DNA of 64,000 bases from Permianibacter sp046297695 (GTDB lineage: Bacteria; Pseudomonadota; Gammaproteobacteria; Enterobacterales; Permianibacteraceae). Under the pieces are notes generated by a model that was not told the origin of the DNA, did not search any database, and was given only the letters and a program-made list of their open reading frames with translations. This document shows positions 60,630-64,000 of this stretch, piece by piece; the stretch's first letter is position 1; every line of letters begins with the position of its first letter. Location: positions 36,796 through 100,795 of the forward strand of contig JBKBHF010000008.1 of assembly GCA_046297695.1 (NCBI GenBank). The letters are read 5' to 3'. Made by a program: the position numbers and the translations under genes.

Positions 60630-63068
60630 ATGACCACTGAGAACACCGAAAACGGCGGCTACGATTCCTCCAGTATTTCCGTCCTCAAAGGCCTGGACGC
60701 GGTCCGCAAGCGCCCCGGCATGTACATCGGCGACACCGATGATGGTACCGGCCTGCACCACATGGTGTTCGAGGTGGTCGACAACTCCATCGATGAAGCA
60801 CTGGCTGGTTACTGTACTGACATCGTCGTCACCATTCATACCGACAATTCGGTTTCGGTCTCCGACAACGGTCGCGGTATTCCAGTTGATATCCACCCGG
60901 AAGAGGGCGTGTCCGCTGCTGAGGTGGTCATGACCGTGCTGCACGCCGGCGGCAAATTCAATCAGAACAGCTACAAGGTCTCCGGCGGCCTGCATGGCGT
61001 CGGTGTCTCGGTGGTCAACGCACTATCGGATGATCTGTTCCTGACCATCCGCCGCCAAGGCAAGATCTGGGAGCAGCACTACAAGCTCGGCGTACCACAG
61101 GCCCCGATCGCGCCGACCGGCGATGCCAACAGCACGGGCACCACGGTTCGCTTCAAGCCGAGCCCGCAAATTTTCAGTCAGACCGAGATCCACTACGACA
61201 TTCTGGCCAAGCGTCTGCGCGAACTGTCTTTCCTGAACTCCGGCGTTTCCATTCGTCTGGTCGATGAACGCAGTGGCAAGGAAGATCATTTCTGCTACGA
61301 AGGTGGTATCAGGGCCTTCGTCGAGTACCTGAACAAGAACAAGACCCTGGTGCACCCGGCCGTGTTCCATTTCAGCACTGAAGTGCCGGGCAACCCGCCG
61401 GTCACGGTCGAAGTGGCGATGCAGTGGAATGACGGTTACCAGGAAAACGTGTTCTGCTTCACCAACAACATCCCGCAGCGCGACGGTGGCACCCACTTGG
61501 CCGGCTTCCGCGCCGCGCTGACCCGCGGCCTGAACCAGTACATGGAAAAGGAAGGGATGCTGGCCAAGGCCAAGATCCAGACCAGTGGCGATGACGCCCG
61601 CGAAGGCCTGACCGCCGTGGTCTCGGTCAAAGTGCCGGACCCGAAATTCTCCAGCCAGACCAAGGACAAACTGGTCTCGTCGGAAGTGAAGCCGGCAGTC
61701 GAAACAGCCATGTTCGCCGCGCTGGAAACCTTCCTGCTCGAACAACCGAACGAAGCCAAGGCCATCTGCAGCAAGATGATCGAAGCCGCCCGTGCCCGCG
61801 AAGCCGCGCGCAAGGCCCGTGAAATGACCCGCCGCAAAGGCGCGCTCGACATCGCCGGCCTGCCGGGCAAACTGGCCGATTGCCAGGAACGCGATCCGGC
61901 GCTGTCCGAACTCTACATCGTCGAGGGTGATTCGGCGGGTGGTTCGGCAAAACAGGGCCGAAACCGCAAAAATCAGGCGATCTTGCCGCTAAAAGGCAAG
62001 ATCCTGAACGTTGAAAAGGCCCGCTTCGACAAGATGCTGAGCTCGCAGGAAGTCGGCACGCTGATCACCGCGCTCGGCACCGGCATTGGCCGCGAGGACT
62101 ACAACCCGGACAAGGCCCGCTACCACAGCATCATTATCATGACCGACGCCGACGTCGACGGTGCCCACATCCGGACCCTGCTGCTGACCTTCTTCTACCG
62201 GCAAATGCCGGAGCTGATTGAACGCGGCTACCTGTATATCGCCCAACCGCCGCTCTACAAGGTCAAGAAGGGCAAGCAGGAGCAGTACCTGAAAGATGAG
62301 AAGGCGCTGGAAGACTTCCTGACCAACATGGCACTGGAAGACGCGGCCCTGTATGTCCATCCGCAGGCCCCGGCCATCACCGGCGCCGGTCTCGAAACCT
62401 TGGTCAAGGATTACCGCGGTGCCCAGGCGGTTGTGGAACGTCTGTCCCGCATTTACCCGGCCGAGGTCATGGAGCACTTCATCGAACTGCCGGCCTTGAC
62501 CGTCGAACAACTGGCCGAGAAAGCCGCAGTCGACGCCTGGGCCAAACTGCTGAACGAGCGTCTGGAAACTCCGGCCGGCGCCGCGACCCGTTATGAAGTG
62601 GTCAGTGCCGAAGACAGCGAACGCCATCTGTACCTGCCAGAGGTGCACATCCGCCACCATGGTGTTGACCAGGTCTACCGCTTCGACAAGGACTTCTTCA
62701 GCTCCAATGACTACCGCAAGATCATCACGGTCGGCGACACCATGCGCAACCTGTTGGAAGTGGGCGCTTACATTCAGCGCGGCGAGCGAAAACAGGAAAT
62801 CACCCGCTTCCGTGACGCGCTGATCTGGCTGATGGAACAATCCAAACGCGGCCTCGGTATCCAGCGCTACAAAGGCCTCGGTGAGATGAACCCGGAACAA
62901 CTCTGGGAAACCACCATGGACCCCAACGTCCGCCGCATGCTCAAAGTCACCATCGAAGACGCCGTCGCCGCCGACCAGCTGTTCACCACACTGATGGGCG
63001 ACAACGTGGAACCGAGACGGGAGTTCATTGAGAGCAATGCGCTGGCGGTGGCCAACCTAGACGTTTGA
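60630..63068 (+). CDS. gyrB: DNA gyrase subunit B
   Basis: This 812-residue ATPase subunit introduces negative supercoils with GyrA. The ATPase domain has FEVVDNSIDEALAGYC and GGLHGVGVSVVNAL. The TOPRIM domain has EGDSAGGSAKQGRNRKNQA and the metal-binding aspartates DADVDGAHI. The gammaproteobacterial insert before the tail is present (VHPQAPAITGAGLETLVKDYR region). The start at 60630 gives MTTENTENGG; an upstream GTG at 60609 is possible but not family-like. Confidence 0.98.
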   Translation: MTTENTENGGYDSSSISVLKGLDAVRKRPGMYIGDTDDGTGLHHMVFEVVDNSIDEALAGYCTDIVVTIHTDNSVSVSDNGRGIPVDIHPEEGVSAAEVVMTVLHAGGKFNQNSYKVSGGLHGVGVSVVNALSDDLFLTIRRQGKIWEQHYKLGVPQAPIAPTGDANSTGTTVRFKPSPQIFSQTEIHYDILAKRLRELSFLNSGVSIRLVDERSGKEDHFCYEGGIRAFVEYLNKNKTLVHPAVFHFSTEVPGNPPVTVEVAMQWNDGYQENVFCFTNNIPQRDGGTHLAGFRAALTRGLNQYMEKEGMLAKAKIQTSGDDAREGLTAVVSVKVPDPKFSSQTKDKLVSSEVKPAVETAMFAALETFLLEQPNEAKAICSKMIEAARAREAARKAREMTRRKGALDIAGLPGKLADCQERDPALSELYIVEGDSAGGSAKQGRNRKNQAILPLKGKILNVEKARFDKMLSSQEVGTLITALGTGIGREDYNPDKARYHSIIIMTDADVDGAHIRTLLLTFFYRQMPELIERGYLYIAQPPLYKVKKGKQEQYLKDEKALEDFLTNMALEDAALYVHPQAPAITGAGLETLVKDYRGAQAVVERLSRIYPAEVMEHFIELPALTVEQLAEKAAVDAWAKLLNERLETPAGAATRYEVVSAEDSERHLYLPEVHIRHHGVDQVYRFDKDFFSSNDYRKIITVGDTMRNLLEVGAYIQRGERKQEITRFRDALIWLMEQSKRGLGIQRYKGLGEMNPEQLWETTMDPNVRRMLKVTIEDAVAADQLFTTLMGDNVEPRREFIESNALAVANLDV

Positions 63069-63134
63069 AAAAGGTGTGGGATCTCACAAAAGACGTTCGA
63101 ATTCTCACAGAAAGTCAGAATAGACGTCCAAACA

Positions 63135-63158
63135 GAAAAGGCCCGAAAGGGCCTTTTC
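63135..63158 (+). terminator. Terminator of gyrB
   Basis: GAAAAGGCCC and its complement enclose a GAAA loop, followed by CC after a TTTT run, 66 bases past the gyrB stop. Confidence 0.85.
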
Positions 63159-63440
63159 CATGAATATCACCTCGTTAGCGAAAGATACCTTTGGTGGCGA
63201 TTTTCTCGTTTTGCAATCGGATCGGCGCCCGCTAGCGCCCAGGAGCGAACGAAGGGATCTAGGCTGCCAAGCCCGAAAAAATGATGCGGGGCAACATGTG
63301 GGCACCGGCCTAAGCTCGGTAACGAACGATTCAAAGAAAGAATCGAGGCCAAACTTGGTGTACGAGTGGGCTACGCAGCACGGGGTCGGCCCAAATCTGT
63401 GCAAGCAAGTGATAGAAAAGGGCTCTGACCCCTTTTACCC
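63159..63440. other. Intergenic debris, possible insertion remnant
   Basis: The stretch between the gyrB terminator and the truncated cydA fragment has no recognisable gene. It has a GC-rich palindromic patch near 63225-63240 and ends in an inverted repeat. A 101-residue open frame here has no family features. Confidence 0.5.
63416..63436. repeat. Inverted repeat at the cydA break
   Basis: AAAAGGG and CCCTTTT flank CTCTGAC. Short repeats of this type (AAAAGGG, a GTCAGAG-type centre, CCCTTTT) are seen at the edges of REP-associated transposase elements in many proteobacteria. It abuts the point where cydA homology ends. Confidence 0.5.
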
Positions 63441-63733
63441 GCGTAACTCATCAACGGTCCGATGACGTTGCCGGTGCTGGCGGAGAACGGCGCGAAGTTG
63501 CTGCCGAACTCGTAGCTCAGCACCACGCCGCTGACCACGCCCATGCCGAAACTGAGCGCGAAGATCTTGCTCCAGAACCGGTACAGCGTCAGCAACTCCG
63601 GTCGCCGGCTGCGCAGCCAGCGCGCCTCCAGCCAGACCAGGAGCCAGGCAAGGCCTATCGTCAGGGTCGGAAACAGGATGTGATACGACAGCGTAAACGC
63701 CATCTGCAGGCGGGAAAGCAGGACTGCGTCCAT
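63437..63733 (-). pseudogene. Truncated cytochrome bd oxidase subunit I (CydA/CioA fragment)
   Basis: The first 97 or so residues match the N-terminus of a cyanide-insensitive-type quinol oxidase subunit I: LSRLQMAFTLSYHILFPTL, a basic loop, and FGMGVVSGVVLSYEFGSNF, then NVIGPLMSY. Homology stops at about 63442; the frame then reads through the adjacent inverted repeat to a stop at 63371 and the rest of the roughly 450-residue protein is absent. No cydB follows. The ATG at 63733 is intact. It is therefore a dead 5' remnant, probably cut by deletion or insertion. Confidence 0.85.
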
Positions 63734-64000
63734 GAGGGTGGACTCCGCGTCAGGGGGCGGCGAAGCCTTTTGCTTCGCTGCCGGTTGTCCGGCACGTTTT
63801 GCCCCGGATCAACGCGGATACCGATTTTACGCCGCTCCGGCTTGCGAAATGGCAAAACCGGCTGCGGCAAATTGTCGCAGGCTAAATAACTGATCCGAAA
63901 TCCCCTACAGTCTCGCCAGCGCCGGAGAGCTGCCGGGAAAGGGTTGGCAGTTTGCCAGGAAGCAACGAACATCCTCCATCAGTTGCCGAATGCTCGTCCG
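63734..64000. other. Upstream flank of the cydA remnant
   Basis: This 267-base stretch carries no recognisable gene. The window ends here, so a gene beyond the edge cannot be excluded. Confidence 0.5.

Noticed and set aside
63160..63465. 101-codon open frame after gyrB
   Set aside because: It crosses the inverted repeat and the cydA fragment and has no recognisable domain.

Overview
This window is the replication-origin region of a gammaproteobacterium. The gene order rpmH-dnaA-dnaN-recF-gyrB on the plus strand, with rnpA-yidC-mnmE, mnmG-rsmG-parA-parB, atpIBEFHAGDC and glmUS on the minus strand, is the classical gammaproteobacterial oriC neighbourhood. Housekeeping proteins (CysK, DsbA, DnaA, GyrB, LpxL, TrkA) look gammaproteobacterial. 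A species cannot be named from the sequence alone. There is one 10-base assembly gap (21613-21622). No tRNA, rRNA, CRISPR array or intact insertion sequence was seen.

Layout. 1-5.5 kb: the C-terminal part of trkA, an AT-rich orphan lipoprotein, a DUF423 membrane protein, an LpxL-type acyltransferase, cysK and a TraB/GumN protein. 5.5-9.6 kb: dsbA, glmS and glmU. 9.6-18 kb: an accessory block with a giant hybrid two-component regulator (propeller, kinase, receiver and AraC domains in one chain), a PAS-AraC regulator and a secreted M9 collagenase-type protease. 18.7-26.1 kb: the full F-type ATP synthase operon, with a good sigma70 promoter at one end and a terminator at the other. 26.2-29.6 kb: an unknown membrane protein, a 5'-nucleotidase, a small tail-anchored protein and a dicarboxylate or amino-acid symporter. 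29.7-35.9 kb: parB, parA, an unknown gene, rsmG, a DUF3016 gene and mnmG. 36-52 kb: a second accessory block between mnmG and mnmE. It holds a lipoprotein and an M6 metalloprotease on the plus strand. On the minus strand it holds a run of trypsin-like protease, FHA membrane protein, thioester alpha-2-macroglobulin and PBP1C, then a DUF945 protein, an EamA exporter and a single-domain response regulator. 52.3-56.05 kb: mnmE, yidC, rnpA and rpmH. 56.05-56.8 kb: the probable oriC. 56.8-63.1 kb: dnaA, dnaN, recF and gyrB. 63.1-64 kb: debris with a truncated cytochrome bd oxidase gene.

How the parts work together. Most genes left of about 56.1 kb, and all the core ones, run leftward, while dnaA to gyrB run rightward. 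They are therefore co-oriented with forks leaving an origin at 56.2-56.7 kb. That segment is AT-rich and has DnaA boxes, direct repeats, palindromes and many GATC sites. A complete ParABS segregation system is present: parA and parB at 30 kb and three parS-like sites at 58.2, 59.8 and 60.5 kb, two of them inside recF. A palindrome and a perfect DnaA box lie just upstream of parA.

The most interesting accessory features are the protease/FHA/macroglobulin/PBP1C gene run, two secreted metalloproteases that share a C-terminal GlyGly-CTERM-like tail, the one-protein hybrid regulator, and the origin and partition-site layout.
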